Assembly: GCA_031446125.1 (NCBI GenBank)
Contig: CP132909.1
Location: 62,001-126,000 of the forward strand
Reading direction: 5' to 3'
Source: Arsenophonus sp031446125
GTDB lineage: Bacteria > Pseudomonadota > Gammaproteobacteria > Enterobacterales > Enterobacteriaceae
Length of the DNA: 64,000 bases
Below are positions 1 to 10,873 of this stretch, piece after piece. The notes under the pieces were generated by a model. It saw only the letters and a list, made by a program, of their open reading frames with translations. It searched no databases and had not been told where the DNA came from. Position 1 is the first letter of the stretch, and every line of letters starts with the position of its first letter. Made by a program: the position numbers and the translations under genes.

Positions 1-729
1 TGATAATAATTTTGAGTATTGTATGAATATTTTTTTAGTAAAAATAAAATTGTGTTGCTATTTTTTTAAAATGGCAATTTTTTATATTATTTAAGCTCAT
101 CATTTTATTAGAATATTTATTTTTTGAATTAAAAATTTTTATTTTTTACTCATCATTACGTGAGAATTAAAAATAATTTTTTATCTTTATATAAAAAATA
201 CATTTCTTTTTTTTAAGAATTAAAATATTATTTTTAGATAAAAATAGCATAAAAGATTAAAATAAAAAAGTAAAAAAAATATTTTTTAAAATTTATTTTC
301 TATATATTAAAAATAGTAAAATGAAACTATTTTTATATATAGTTTTTTGAGATTATTGTTCAAAATTAAGTTTTATTTAAATTAAAAGTATTGTGTAAAT
401 ATAGAATTTATTTGGATTTAATCTTTTTATGTAATTGATTATTATATTTTTTTAAAAAAAAGTAATAAAGTATTTTTTTATTTTTATTGATATAATTTTT
501 AATTATGTATGTTTATTTTTTAAATTACTGATTATTTAATTTATTTTGATATGATTATATAAATTGTATTACATTTTTTATATTTTTTAAAAATTTAAAG
601 TTTTTATTTTTCAATAATCAAAATTTTCATTTTTTAAAATTATATCTAATGCAATATTGTCATAATAGTAAGTATAAATAAAAAATATGTTTTGAAGTGT
701 TATTTTACGGTATTGATTTTTAGGGTAAT
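1..729. other. AT-rich spacer, no gene seen
   Basis: No open frame here has codon structure or a ribosome site that I can support. The antisense frame at 611-814 is low-complexity and overlaps the start of ubiF. The only structured element seen is a hairpin at 324-348. Confidence 0.7.
324..348 (+). terminator. possible intrinsic terminator
   Basis: AAACTAT (324-330) and ATAGTTT (339-345) form a 7-bp stem around an 8-nt loop, followed by more T. It could end a plus-strand transcript entering from the left. The composition is so AT-rich that chance is a real alternative. Confidence 0.25.
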
Positions 730-1917
730 ATGTTAAATAAAATAAATAAAAAATATGATATTGTAGTAGTTGGTGCTGGTATGACCGGTGCAGCAATTTC
801 CATTGGATTAGCAAGAGAAGGTTGGAATATTCTTTTGGTAGATCAGGGTGTTTTGCCTACATCTTTAAATATTCAAAATGAGCCTTCTTTGCGTATTTCT
901 GCAATAAATTACAAGTCATGGGAATTATTAAAAGAACTTGATATATTTAAAAGTTTTTTAGATTTTCGTGCTGTTCCTTATAGAAAATTAGAGATTTGGG
1001 AAAGTGAATATTCAAATGTGATATTTGAGGCAAAAAGTATTGGTTTGTCTGAACTTGGTTATATGATTGAAAATGATGTTTTACAAGTTGCTTTATTAGA
1101 TAAATGTTTACAATATTCTAATCTTACTTTGTTAGCACCAGTAAAAGTAATAGGCATGAAGTACTATAATAAAAAATGGGAAATTATTTTAAATAATAAT
1201 AGTCAAGTATCAACAAATTTAATTATTGGTGCCGATGGTACAAATTCGCAAGTACGTTCTTTTTCTGGTATTAAAAGTAATATGTGGAAATATGGCCAAT
1301 CTTGTATGCTCATTACAGTAAGGATAGAAGAATTACAGCAAGATATTGCTTGGCAACAATTTTTTCCTTCTGGTCCAAGAGCTTTTTTGCCTTTATTTGA
1401 TCATTGGGCTTCTTTGGTTTGGTATGATAGTCATGAACGTATAAAACAATTGCAAAATATGTCGTTTAGAGAACTTAAGAAAGAAATTATTTTATCTTTT
1501 CCTCCTCGTTTTAGATATTTAGAAATTATCAAAAAAGGTTTTTTTTCTTTAACCCGTCATCATGCTAATTCTTACATTCGAGATGGAGTAGTGTTAATTG
1601 GTGATGCTGCACATACAATTAATCCACTTGCAGGTCAAGGAGTAAATCTAGGTTATCGTGATGTTGCTTGTTTATTAAAAGTATTAATTAATGCAAAAAA
1701 ATATTTTCTTCCTTATTATGAACGGGAAACTTTATTAAGTTATCAAAAAAATAGAATTTTAGACAATATGTTTATGCAATTGAGTATGGATGTTATTTAC
1801 AGTGTTTTTTGTTCGCGATTGCCTGTTACAAAATTTTTTAGAAATTTATTTTTGATGTCTATACAAAGGACAAATTTTCTTAAAAAAGAAATCATTAAAT
1901 ATGCTTTAGGACTATAA
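730..1917 (+). CDS. ubiF: 2-octaprenyl-3-methyl-6-methoxy-1,4-benzoquinol hydroxylase (UbiF)
   Basis: FAD-dependent monooxygenase that makes the C6 hydroxylation in ubiquinone synthesis, acting at the inner membrane. At 395 residues it is close to E. coli UbiF (391) and aligns along its full length. Visible are the N-terminal dinucleotide-binding motif GAGMTG (residues 15-20), the SQVRS region after the IGADG motif, and the FAD motif GDAAHTINPLAGQG starting near residue 291. The C-terminus KYALGL is identical to E. coli. UbiF, not UbiH or UbiI, is favoured by this tail and by position: ubiF stands next to the Met-Leu-Gln tRNA operon and glnS in E. coli too. The gene has its own hairpin terminator overlapping the stop. 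Retention points to a working respiratory chain. Confidence 0.93.
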   Translation: MLNKINKKYDIVVVGAGMTGAAISIGLAREGWNILLVDQGVLPTSLNIQNEPSLRISAINYKSWELLKELDIFKSFLDFRAVPYRKLEIWESEYSNVIFEAKSIGLSELGYMIENDVLQVALLDKCLQYSNLTLLAPVKVIGMKYYNKKWEIILNNNSQVSTNLIIGADGTNSQVRSFSGIKSNMWKYGQSCMLITVRIEELQQDIAWQQFFPSGPRAFLPLFDHWASLVWYDSHERIKQLQNMSFRELKKEIILSFPPRFRYLEIIKKGFFSLTRHHANSYIRDGVVLIGDAAHTINPLAGQGVNLGYRDVACLLKVLINAKKYFLPYYERETLLSYQKNRILDNMFMQLSMDVIYSVFCSRLPVTKFFRNLFLMSIQRTNFLKKEIIKYALGL

Positions 1918-1936
1918 AAAATCACTAGATTTTTTT
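1916..1936 (+). terminator. intrinsic terminator of ubiF
   Basis: AAAAAATC (1916-1923) pairs perfectly with GATTTTTT around an ACTA loop and runs into a T tract ending at 1936. The stem begins inside the ubiF stop codon. Confidence 0.55.
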
Positions 1937-2292
1937 GCTTAAAATAGTTTATGAAATTTAATTCAATGATGTTATTTATATTTTAATAACAGGAATTTTT
2001 ATTTTTTTATTTATATTTTTTTAAAATTCATAAAAAATTATTTTTATATATTAAATTTTTATAAAAATATTTTTGTGATTGATTTTATTATATAAACTGA
2101 AAAATATTAGGAAAATGATAAATTATGGTATCAAATATAAAATAGAAAAGTATTTAATTTTATAATAAATATTATACATAATAACTATTTTTTTAATTTT
2201 ATATATTTTTGTATATATTCTATGCGAGTATTCTTTGCATAATCATATATTTTAAAGAATTTTTTATAAACAAGAAAAATTCTTTAAAATTA
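1937..2292. other. spacer between ubiF and tRNA-Gln
   Basis: A/T-only spacer between convergent transcription units. I see no gene or structured RNA in it. Confidence 0.7.
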
Positions 2293-2367
2293 TGGCTGGG
2301 GTACCAGGATTCGAACCTGGGAATGCCAGGATCAAAACCTGGTGCCTTACCGCTTGGCTATACCCCA
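2293..2367 (-). tRNA. tRNA-Gln (UUG)
   Basis: Reverse-strand cloverleaf, nearly identical to E. coli glutamine tRNA. The anticodon loop TTTTGAT gives anticodon TTG. The T arm is GGTTCGAATCC and the 3' CCA is encoded (TGGC at the plus-strand start). It is the last gene of a Met-Leu-Gln operon. Confidence 0.95.
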
Positions 2368-2407
2368 CAAGAAAAATATTATTAAGCATATTTTTATATG
2401 GCATGTG

Positions 2408-2491
2408 TACGGGAGGCGAGATTTGAACTCGCATACCTTTGCAGTGCCAGAATCTAAATCTGGTGCGTCTACCGAATTTCGCCACTCCCGT
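2408..2491 (-). tRNA. tRNA-Leu (UAG)
   Basis: Class II tRNA with a long variable arm, the counterpart of E. coli leuW. The anticodon stem CCAGA/TCTGG encloses loop TTTAGAT, giving anticodon TAG. Position 37 is A, where E. coli has G37, the TrmD target. The acceptor begins A-U where E. coli has G-C. The 3' CCA is not encoded: the genome reads A-CAC after the acceptor stem. Confidence 0.95.
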
Positions 2492-2501
2492 AAAATTTTT
2501 A

Positions 2502-2579
2502 TGGTGGCTACGACGGGAATTGAACCTGTAACCCCAGCGTTATGAGTGCTGTGCTCTAACCAGTTTGAGCTACGTAGCC
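2502..2579 (-). tRNA. tRNA-Met (CAU), elongator type
   Basis: Counterpart of E. coli metT, the first gene of the tRNA operon. The acceptor is GGCTACG/CGTAGCC and the anticodon loop CTCATAA gives CAT. The 3' ACCA is encoded. The D loop is one base longer than in E. coli. Absence of the initiator-type C1-A72 mismatch and of three G-C pairs below the anticodon favours an elongator. Confidence 0.93.
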
Positions 2580-2613
2580 CTTCCAAATTATATACAAATT
2601 CTTTTTTAGAGAA

Positions 2614-2642
2614 ATTATGCGCATATGGAATAAAATCGTCAA
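2614..2642 (-). promoter_or_regulatory. sigma-70 promoter of the Met-Leu-Gln tRNA operon
   Basis: On the minus strand a -35 TTGACG (2637-2642) and a -10 CATAAT (2614-2619) are separated by exactly 17 bp. The -10 lies about 35 bp upstream of tRNA-Met. It stands out because it contains G/C bases in an almost pure A/T background. Confidence 0.65.
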
Positions 2643-3341
2643 CTATTTTTTAATATTTTCATATAAATGTATTTTTTTTATTAGACAGATCATTGATATA
2701 AAATATTTTTTGATAATTATATTTATATAATTTGATGTGTTTCATTAATTTTCATAAAAAAATAATTAGTAATTAATTTTCATCTTTTTTTTAGTGTATT
2801 AAATTTTAATTATTAATTATATTAAAAAGTATTTAAAATATTATTAATCATGGTTAATTGTATAAAAGTTATGTGATAAATTATTTTTTTCTAGAAATTT
2901 TATTGATTTGCTTGCTAAAAATATTTTATATAGCATGTTTTTATTGTAGTTTTTCATTTATTGAAATCATAATCGATATTGTTATTTTTGTAGATTATCC
3001 TGAATTAAGAATTAATAATAAATATAGTATATTTATATTATGGATGTATTTTTTATAGGAGTTTTAAAGTTCTAATAAAGCAATTTTTAAAATAATATAA
3101 TATTATTACATAATAGCATTTTTATTAAAAAATAAAAATATATTTTCTATAAAAATATATGATATGAATTTACAATCTGTATCTGTATATTTTTTTAATA
3201 AAAAAAAATTTTTTTATATAATAAAAATATTTTAATTTTATAAAAAATAGTTTTTTGGATATAGTGGTTATTTTTATTGTTACTGAATTATTATAAATAT
3301 TTTATTTTTAAATTTTTTTGTTCTTTGTAGGAGTGATAATA
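2643..3341. other. spacer before glnS
   Basis: In E. coli this interval holds asnB and the nag genes; no trace is recognisable. A 66-codon frame at 2858-3058 is hydrophobic, of low complexity and without a ribosome site, so I do not call it. Confidence 0.6.
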
Positions 3342-5009
3342 GTGAAAATATCAAAAAGTATCCAAAAAAATTTTGTTCGACAAATTATTGATCAAGATTT
3401 AGCTGTAGGTAAATATAATTATATACATACTCGTTTTTCACCTGAACCAAATGGGTACTTACATATTGGTCATGCTAAAGCAATTTATTTGAATTTTGGT
3501 ATTGCAGAAGATTATCATGGTAAATGTAATTTACGTTTTGATGATACAAATCCAGTTCAAGCAAATATTAAATATGTTAATTCTATTCAAGAAGATTTAA
3601 AATGGTTAGGTTTTCATTGGAGCGATGAGATTAAATATGCTTCAGATTATTTTTATAAACTTTATGAGTACGCAATAGAACTTATTCAGAAAGGTTTAGC
3701 TTATGTAGATGAATTAACTCCTAATGACATTCGTAAATATCGTGGTACATTAAAACATGTTGGTAAAAATAGTCCTTATCGGGATAGGAGAATCGACGAA
3801 AATTTAAAATTATTTCAGAAAATGCGAAATGGTGAATTTAAAGAAGGAAAGGCTTGTTTGCGTGCAAAAATTGATATGTCGTCTCCATTTATTATTATGC
3901 GAGATCCTGTGTTATATAGAATAAAATATGTAGAACATTATCAATTGGGTAATCAATGGTGTATGTACCCGATGTATGATTTTAGTCATTGCATTTCTGA
4001 TGCATTAGAGGGTATCACACATTCACTTTGTACGCTTGAATTTCAAGATAATCGACGTTTATATGATTGGATATTAAATAATATTACTATTGATCACCAT
4101 CCAAAACAATATGAGTTTTCTCGATTGAATCTTGCATATACAGTAATGTCAAAACGTAAATTAAAGAAATTAATAGAAAATAATTTTGTAGAAAATTGGG
4201 ATGATCCAAGAATGCCAACTATTTCTGGATTACGTCGCCGTGGTTATACTGCAAATTCTATACGTGAATTTTGTCGCCGTATTGGTATTACTAAACAAGA
4301 TAATAGAGTTGAAATGGTTTTATTAGAAGCTTGTATTCGTGATGATTTAGATAAAATAGCACCACGTGTAATGGCCGTGTTAAATCCTGTTAAAGTAGTA
4401 ATTGAAAATATGTCTATTAATGAGGAAATATTTCTTGATGTTTTAAATCACCCAAAAAAAACTGAAATGGGTATTAGAAAAGTACCATTTAGTAGAGAAC
4501 TTTATATAGATCGCGCTGATTTTCGTGAAGAATGTCATAAGGACTATAAACGTTTAGTTTTAAATAAAAAAGTACGTTTACGAAATTCTTATATTATTCA
4601 AGCTAATCGTGTTGACAAAGATTTAAAAGGGAATATTGTTACTATTTATTGTACTTATTATCCTGATACTTTAAATAAAGTTTCTAGTAATTTTCATAAA
4701 GTACAAGGTGTAATTCATTGGGTTAGTGCATTACATGGTATCTCAGCAGAAATTCGATTATACAATAGTTTATTTAATGTAGTTTCACCAGATTCAGAAA
4801 AGGATTTTTTAAAAAATATTAATCCATGTTCTTTAGTAAAATGTAAAGGTATCGTGGAACCAACTTTAATGATGTCAAAACCTGGAAAAGTTTATCAATT
4901 TGAACGAGAAGGTTATTTTTGTAGTGATATTCATTGTCATAGTAAAGAACATTTGGTATTCAATCGTACTGTATCATTAAGAGATACTTGGATGAAAAGT
5001 AAGATTTGA
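3342..5009 (+). CDS. glnS: glutaminyl-tRNA synthetase
   Basis: Class I aminoacyl-tRNA synthetase charging tRNA-Gln in the cytoplasm. A GTG start at 3342 is chosen over the upstream frame opening at 3318: AGGAG (3329-3333) lies 8 bases before it, and the resulting 555 residues match the E. coli length of 554, with the NFVRQII segment starting after nine residues as in E. coli. The HIGH motif is at residues 41-44 and the KMSKS-type motif VMSKR at 268-272. The anticodon-binding beta-barrel domains follow to the end. Its cognate tRNA-Gln gene lies about 1 kb upstream on the other strand. Confidence 0.96.
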   Translation: MKISKSIQKNFVRQIIDQDLAVGKYNYIHTRFSPEPNGYLHIGHAKAIYLNFGIAEDYHGKCNLRFDDTNPVQANIKYVNSIQEDLKWLGFHWSDEIKYASDYFYKLYEYAIELIQKGLAYVDELTPNDIRKYRGTLKHVGKNSPYRDRRIDENLKLFQKMRNGEFKEGKACLRAKIDMSSPFIIMRDPVLYRIKYVEHYQLGNQWCMYPMYDFSHCISDALEGITHSLCTLEFQDNRRLYDWILNNITIDHHPKQYEFSRLNLAYTVMSKRKLKKLIENNFVENWDDPRMPTISGLRRRGYTANSIREFCRRIGITKQDNRVEMVLLEACIRDDLDKIAPRVMAVLNPVKVVIENMSINEEIFLDVLNHPKKTEMGIRKVPFSRELYIDRADFREECHKDYKRLVLNKKVRLRNSYIIQANRVDKDLKGNIVTIYCTYYPDTLNKVSSNFHKVQGVIHWVSALHGISAEIRLYNSLFNVVSPDSEKDFLKNINPCSLVKCKGIVEPTLMMSKPGKVYQFEREGYFCSDIHCHSKEHLVFNRTVSLRDTWMKSKI

Positions 5010-5379
5010 TCTTTTTTTTAAAGTATTCATATAAGTATTGATATAGAAATATATTCTAATATTAACATTGGATAAAAATATTTTTTAGTAGACATATTTT
5101 TCTTTAAAAAAGATTAATAATTTATTAGTAAAAGTTTTATGTTTTTTTTATTCATAATTTTTTTCTTTTTTTGATAAATGTTTTGAAAAAAATATTTCGT
5201 ATAACTTTTTTTTTGATATGTAGATGGAATCTTCAAGATAATATTTAGTTAGATCATTTTTTATTTTTTTGAATAAAAGTCGCTTAGAGTTTTTTATAAA
5301 AATTGTTTTTGTTAAGCCTAATTATATCAACTTTTTATGGTATATGGCGTTTAAAAAAATAATTATTTATTTTATAATG
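5010..5379. other. spacer between glnS and fldA
   Basis: The genes converge here. In E. coli fur lies in this interval; no Fur-like frame remains. No convincing terminator was seen. Confidence 0.6.
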
Positions 5380-5916
5380 TTATTCTAAAGTTAAATTATT
5401 TTTTAAATTAAGTTCTTTAGATATTTGTTTTACCCAATTTTTAATTCGTCTATCTGTTAGTTCATGTTGTCTGTCTTCATCAATAGGAAGACCGATAAAA
5501 TAATTTTTATTGATAAGTCCTTTAGATGCTTCAAAATAATACCCTTTTCTTGAACAGTGACCAATAATAGTTGCACCATTAGGTTCAATAATGTCTTTCA
5601 GAATACCCATAGCATCGCAAAAATATTCAGCATAATCTTCTTGATCACCACAACCAAAAATAGCAACTTTTTTTTTCTTAAAATTAATGGTTTTTAATGT
5701 TGAGAAAAAATCGTCCCAATCACATTGTGCTTCCCCATAATACCATGTGGGGATACCAAATAATAATATATTAAATTGTTCAATATCTTCTTTGTTGCTT
5801 GTAGCGATATCATAAACTTTAGCAATATTTGAACCACCAAGAGTTTTTTGAATTATTTTAGCAATATTTTCTGTATTACCAGTATCACTACCAAAAAAAA
5901 TACCTATCATTGCCAT
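5380..5916 (-). CDS. fldA: flavodoxin 1
   Basis: Small FMN-binding electron carrier. In related bacteria it feeds IspG/IspH in isoprenoid synthesis, methionine synthase reactivation and biotin synthase. The 178 residues match E. coli FldA (176) throughout. The phosphate-binding loop GSDTGNTE is at residues 9-16, the FMN aromatic loop at IPTWYYGEAQCDWDDFF, and the GCGDQEDYAEYFCDA segment follows. The start is set by MAMIGIFFG, which aligns with E. coli MAITGIFFG. It stands alone on the minus strand; the E. coli partner fur is gone. Confidence 0.96.
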   Translation of the reverse strand: MAMIGIFFGSDTGNTENIAKIIQKTLGGSNIAKVYDIATSNKEDIEQFNILLFGIPTWYYGEAQCDWDDFFSTLKTINFKKKKVAIFGCGDQEDYAEYFCDAMGILKDIIEPNGATIIGHCSRKGYYFEASKGLINKNYFIGLPIDEDRQHELTDRRIKNWVKQISKELNLKNNLTLE

Positions 5917-6831
5917 AAAATATTGTAACCTCTTTAAAATTAAACATTATTTTTTGTTTTATTCATCTTATATAAGCAATTTTTACATATCAATAAATAT
6001 TTATTAATAAAAAAAATAATATTTTCTCAAAATGTTATTTATATTTTTTAAAATATAAAACAGTAAATATGATAATGTTTTTTGTTTTTTATAATATCTA
6101 AATAAGTATGATTAATCCGAGCAATATTTATTTTTTTATAGATTTAGATTTTATCTTATTATCTTAAATGCAAATGAATAATAAAATTACAAAAATATTT
6201 AAAATAAATATTATTTACTTTTTAAGTATATTCATTTATATTTTTTTATATATAAAATAAGTATCTTAAAATTAGTTGATATCAAAATTGTCTTTTTGTT
6301 AGTATATTAATACTATTAAAATTTAATAGTATTGATCATGGTATTATATTTTTTTTAAAATTATTGTTTAATATTTTAATATAATTTATAATTATTAAAA
6401 TATTTTGCATAAAATTTTAAGATAATTAGCAAATTTTTAAAAATATTTTTTTACTTATATAAAATCTATTAAATATAAAAAATTAAATATATATATTTTG
6501 CATAAAAAAATGTTATTTTTTTAAAATTATAATTTATTTTTTATTAATATGCAAATTTTATATTATTATAAAAATATTTTTTAATCATAATTTTATAAAA
6601 TTTTGTATATTATTTTTACTATTAATATATAAAATATGCATTGAATTTTCGATAATAATTGTTTAGAATTTTTTTATATTTTATAAAAAATATTTGATTA
6701 ATAAATAGTATAAATAAAAAAATCTTTGTTAAATTTTTTATAAAAATTAATCATTGTATAAAATATTTTATATATTATTGAATATTTATAGATATTATTG
6801 ATTAGAGAATTACATATTTATAATTATAATT
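5917..6831. other. spacer between fldA and yfjD
   Basis: About 0.9 kb of A/T-only sequence marking a junction between two blocks that are far apart in E. coli (fldA region and yfjD region). No gene, RNA or repeat is recognisable. Confidence 0.65.
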
Positions 6832-8109
6832 TTATAAGAGAGAAGGTATATCAATATGTGTTGCTTTTACTTTTTTAATGACATTACCGTGAATAGATAA
6901 TACTTCAAAGTGATATTTTCCTATTTGAATCTTAGTATTTAAAATTGGGATATCACCGAGTTCTTCTAATAATAACCCGTTAATAGTTCTAGCACCTTCA
7001 ACAGGTAAATGCCAATTAAAGGTTTTATTAATTTCTCTTATATTAGTAGCACCATCAATTAAAATTGATCCATCTAGTTGTGGCAAAACTTCTTGAGATA
7101 AATTTGGAAACATAGATGTAGTAAAATCTCCAACAATTTCTTCAAGAATGTCTTCTACTGTTATTAGTCCCTGAATATCACCATATTCATCAACAATAAT
7201 TCCTATTTTTTCATTTTTTCTTTGAAATTTGATTAATTGTATATTTAATGAGGTATTATTTGGAATAAAATAAATTTTATCGGCAGCTCGAATTAAATTT
7301 TGTTTATTAAATTCTTGTTTTTCTACCATTAATCTATAAGCTTCACGTACACGTAACATGCCAATCATATCATCAAGAGTATCTCTATAAAGCACAATTC
7401 TGCCATGTGGAGAATGAGTTAATTGACGAATAATTAATTTCCAATTTGTATTAATATCAATTCCAATTATTTCATGGCGAGGAACCATGATATCTCCAAC
7501 GGTAACTTTTTCTAAATCTAAAATTGAAATCAACATATCTTGATTTTGACGAGATAATTTAGTTTTAGATTCATTTACAATAGTACGTAATTCATCTTTT
7601 GTTATACCATAGTTTTTGATAATAGGAGATTTTATACCAAAAAGATGCATAAATATTATAGTAATTGTATTAAATAAGCAGATAATTGGTAATAGTATTT
7701 TTTGTAAGGGTTTTAAAAAAACACTACTAGGAAAAGCAATTTTTTCTGGGTATAATGTTGCCATTGTTTTTGGTAACACTTCAGCAAAAAGTAAAATTAC
7801 AAAAGTTAAAATACCAGTTGCAATAGCAACGCCGATATGACCATAAAGTCTCATTCCAATAATGGTGGCCAATGAAGATGCTAAAATATTAATAAGATTA
7901 TTCCAAATTAAGATAAGACTTATTAATCTTTCTGGATGTTTTAATAATGCTTCTACTCTTCTAGCAGATTGATGGCCATTTTTTGCTAAATGTTTTAAAC
8001 GATATCTATTTAGACTCATCATTCCTGTTTCTGAAGCAGAAAAATAAGCTGATAAAATAATCATTATAATCAGTATTATGATTAAAATATTTGTTGAGAC
8101 TTGCTCCAA
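6832..8109 (-). CDS. yfjD: CNNM/CorB-type membrane protein with CBS pair (YfjD)
   Basis: Inner-membrane protein of the HlyC/CorC (CNNM) family, linked in relatives to Mg2+/Co2+ homeostasis. The 425 residues match E. coli YfjD. In order: an N-terminal CNNM/DUF21 domain with about four hydrophobic segments (residues 1-150) containing SASETGMMSLNRYRLKHLA, a CBS-domain pair (about 200-325) starting near VGDIMVPRHEI and including EYGDIQGLITVEDILEEIVGD, and a C-terminal CorC_HlyC domain to the end. It sits on the side of rpsP where yfjD stands in E. coli, divergent from the ribosomal genes. The exact transported ion is not shown by the sequence. Confidence 0.9.
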   Translation of the reverse strand: MEQVSTNILIIILIIMIILSAYFSASETGMMSLNRYRLKHLAKNGHQSARRVEALLKHPERLISLILIWNNLINILASSLATIIGMRLYGHIGVAIATGILTFVILLFAEVLPKTMATLYPEKIAFPSSVFLKPLQKILLPIICLFNTITIIFMHLFGIKSPIIKNYGITKDELRTIVNESKTKLSRQNQDMLISILDLEKVTVGDIMVPRHEIIGIDINTNWKLIIRQLTHSPHGRIVLYRDTLDDMIGMLRVREAYRLMVEKQEFNKQNLIRAADKIYFIPNNTSLNIQLIKFQRKNEKIGIIVDEYGDIQGLITVEDILEEIVGDFTTSMFPNLSQEVLPQLDGSILIDGATNIREINKTFNWHLPVEGARTINGLLLEELGDIPILNTKIQIGKYHFEVLSIHGNVIKKVKATHIDIPSLL

Positions 8110-10033
8110 AATAAGATTCCTATTTTATTCATTATGATAATAATAAAAATTTTATGAAAATTAAAGAATGATTTTATATATTGCAAGATATTTATTTTAT
8201 AAAAAGCATTATAATAGAAATCTATGTTTTTAAAATAATCATGGTTTTATATAGATTCTCTTATATAAAAATATTGATGTGTTTTATAAGTAAATAATAG
8301 TATTTTTTTGACAAAAAATGTAATTTTTTTATTGATTATTTTTTATTTTTTTTTGCAATAATTAAAAATAAATAAAAAAAATATATTTATAATTAAAACA
8401 TTATTTATAATAAAATTTCTAATTATTTATAATAATTTTTTTTAAAATAATTTATTTTATATTTATATTGATTAATATGTTTATAGAAATTAAATACCAT
8501 TTCTAAAAAAATTGTTTTTTATAAAAATCAATGTTTTTAAATATAATTTAATGATTTATTTTATGTAAAATAATAGATAAAATTTATAAAAGATTGATAT
8601 ATATATTAAAAATATAAATGATGTTATAATATATATATTAGTATCTTATGATAATAAAAATAATCAATATTAAAATAAAAATACATTTTTTATTAAAAAT
8701 AAGTAAATAAAATATTGCAGATGACTATTATTTTTTTATAAAGAGTAAAGTATTGTATTAAGATAATTGTTGGCCTCGTCAATTTTTATAATGCTTATTT
8801 TATTTTCATTACATAAATATGGTATATTTTTTGATAATATCAAGTAAGTTAACTGTAATGATTTGCGGATAAAGATTTATCTATATTTTACAAAATGTAT
8901 TAAATAAGAAATATTGATCAATAAAAAAATATTTTAGAAATTATATTCTAAAGACTAAAGATCCGGATAGTATTTTGATATATTTTTTTTATTAATGTTT
9001 ATAGATAATTTTGTTAGTAAAATATGCATATGCTTTTAAGAAATTAATAAACAAGTTTTATGACAAGTAAACAATTTATTATTTTTCTATCATAATTTAT
9101 TTGTTTAGATTGTATAATCTAGAATATGTATTTTAAATATAATTAAAAAACTACTACTTTTTATTTTATTTTTTGATATTTTTATTCTAGATTTTTTGAG
9201 TATATTCGGGAATATAGAAAAATAATTTTTAGTATTCAAAATAATTGAGAAATTATTTATTTTTTTTAGCAATATTTAATAATATGTATTAGGAGTTAAA
9301 ATTTTATAATTTTTTAATGATTTTGACATATTTTTTTGATTATTTTAATTTGTGTATTATAGAACATCCATAGATAAATTATTTTCAATATTATTCAGTT
9401 AATAAACTATTGTTATTGATTATTGGTTTTTTTTATTAAAATTAAAAGAAATATTGGTCATTTTTGATCAGTACGTTACTGTGAGTATTTGCTCATTAAA
9501 TTTTATAAAATATAAAAAAAATAATTTGTAAAAAAACTGTTTCCTAATAAAAACTAGATTTTTAAAATAAGTGAAATACATGAATAATATAAGTATTTTT
9601 TGAAAAGATATTTAACAAAATACTAAATATAAATCATATTTTTAGTTTTATGCACAAGAAAATCATAAGAAATAATATTTTTTTTGACATAAAATTTATT
9701 ATTTCAGATAATTTTTAGAAAAAGCAAAAATATTATAAGAAAGTGCTATAAAAAATGTATAGTAAAAAGTTGTAGTATAAAATTATAGGAATTTGATTAA
9801 GATTATTTAACTATTTGATGCCATACAATGAATTGGTTATAAAACAAAATAAATATTATTAAGTTAGTATTTTTAATATGTAAAAATTTTAGTTAATTTT
9901 TTAAAAAATAAAGTTTAAGTATATAGAATTAGTATTTTCATTGTTTTTTATATAAAAAAGAGTAAAATATTTTTTATAAATTAAATTTTTATTAAAATTA
10001 TTTTTGTATTTTTTAAACTAATAAGAGAATTTT
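8110..10033. other. 1.9-kb spacer where ffh/ypjD would be expected
   Basis: Divergent spacer between yfjD and rpsP. In E. coli ypjD and ffh lie here. No SRP54 motif or long frame is visible on either strand, and no 4.5S-like RNA was recognised. Promoters for rpsP must lie at the right end, but none stands out from the A/T background. Confidence 0.6.
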
Positions 10034-10276
10034 ATGGTAATAATTCGTTTAGCTAGATGTGGTGCCAAAAAACGTCCTTTTTATCAAGTGGTTGTTACAG
10101 ATAGCCGTAATGCACGCGATGGTCGTTTTATTGAACGAATAGGTTTTTTTAACCCAATCGCATCAGGTCGAGCAAAAAAAATATTTTTAAAATTAGATCG
10201 CATTGATTATTGGATTTCTGTAGGTGCACAAGTTTCTAATCGTGTTTTCACGTTAATTAAAAAAATAAAAAAATAG
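10034..10276 (+). CDS. rpsP: 30S ribosomal protein S16
   Basis: Small-subunit protein needed for 30S assembly. The 80 residues carry the family signature from the N-terminus: MVIIRLAR, GAKKRPFYQVVVTDSRNARDG and IERIGFFNP. It is first in the conserved rpsP-rimM-trmD-rplS operon, 15 bp ahead of rimM. A TAAGAGA sequence just upstream is a plausible ribosome site. Confidence 0.97.
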   Translation: MVIIRLARCGAKKRPFYQVVVTDSRNARDGRFIERIGFFNPIASGRAKKIFLKLDRIDYWISVGAQVSNRVFTLIKKIKK

Positions 10277-10291
10277 TTTAATTTTTTATAT

Positions 10292-10840
10292 ATGATCAAA
10301 AAAAAAGATTTTTTTGTCAATCCAACTAATCCTATTATATTAGGGAAATTAGGTGCAACATATGGTGTTAATGGTTGGATTAAAGTATTTTCATTTACTG
10401 AAAATATTCAAGATATTTTTAATTATCAACCATGGTTTATTGAATTGTTGAAAGAATGGTATCAATTAGAAATAGAAGATTGGAAACATGATAATAAAAA
10501 TATTTTTATAAAATTTAAAAATATTTATAATAAAGAACATGCTCATGTAATGATTAATTGTAAAATTATGGTAGATTCAGCACAGCTTCCTATTCTTAAA
10601 AATGATGAATATTATTGGAAAGATTTGATTGGTTGTCAAATTTTTAACAGTCAAAATTATTATTTGGGTCGTGTAACAAATTTAATTGTAACAGGAGCAA
10701 ATGATGTATTGGTATTAAAAAACCTCACAGATTCATTGGGAATTAAAGAAAGATTAATACCATTTCTTTATAAAAAAGTTGTAAAGCAAGTTAATATTAA
10801 TACTAAAATAATTCAAGTGGATTGGGATCCAAGTTTTTAA
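10292..10840 (+). CDS. rimM: ribosome maturation factor RimM
   Basis: Binds S19 and helps mature the 3' domain of the 30S subunit. The 182 residues equal the E. coli length. The N-terminal barrel domain begins at ILGKLGATYGVNGWIKVFSFTE, and the PRC-barrel domain includes YYWKDLIGCQIFN and the GANDVLVLK core. It is second in the rpsP operon, and trmD follows after 33 bp. Confidence 0.95.
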   Translation: MIKKKDFFVNPTNPIILGKLGATYGVNGWIKVFSFTENIQDIFNYQPWFIELLKEWYQLEIEDWKHDNKNIFIKFKNIYNKEHAHVMINCKIMVDSAQLPILKNDEYYWKDLIGCQIFNSQNYYLGRVTNLIVTGANDVLVLKNLTDSLGIKERLIPFLYKKVVKQVNINTKIIQVDWDPSF

Positions 10841-10873
10841 AAATTTATTAAATATTTTTTTAGTGGAAAAACT

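Noticed and set aside
2342..2586. Open frames on both strands across the tRNA operon
   Set aside because: They read through three clear tRNA genes and have no protein-like features of their own.
2858..3058. 66-codon hydrophobic frame on the plus strand
   Set aside because: No ribosome site, composition like A/T filler and no recognised family; it lies where asnB/nag genes were lost.
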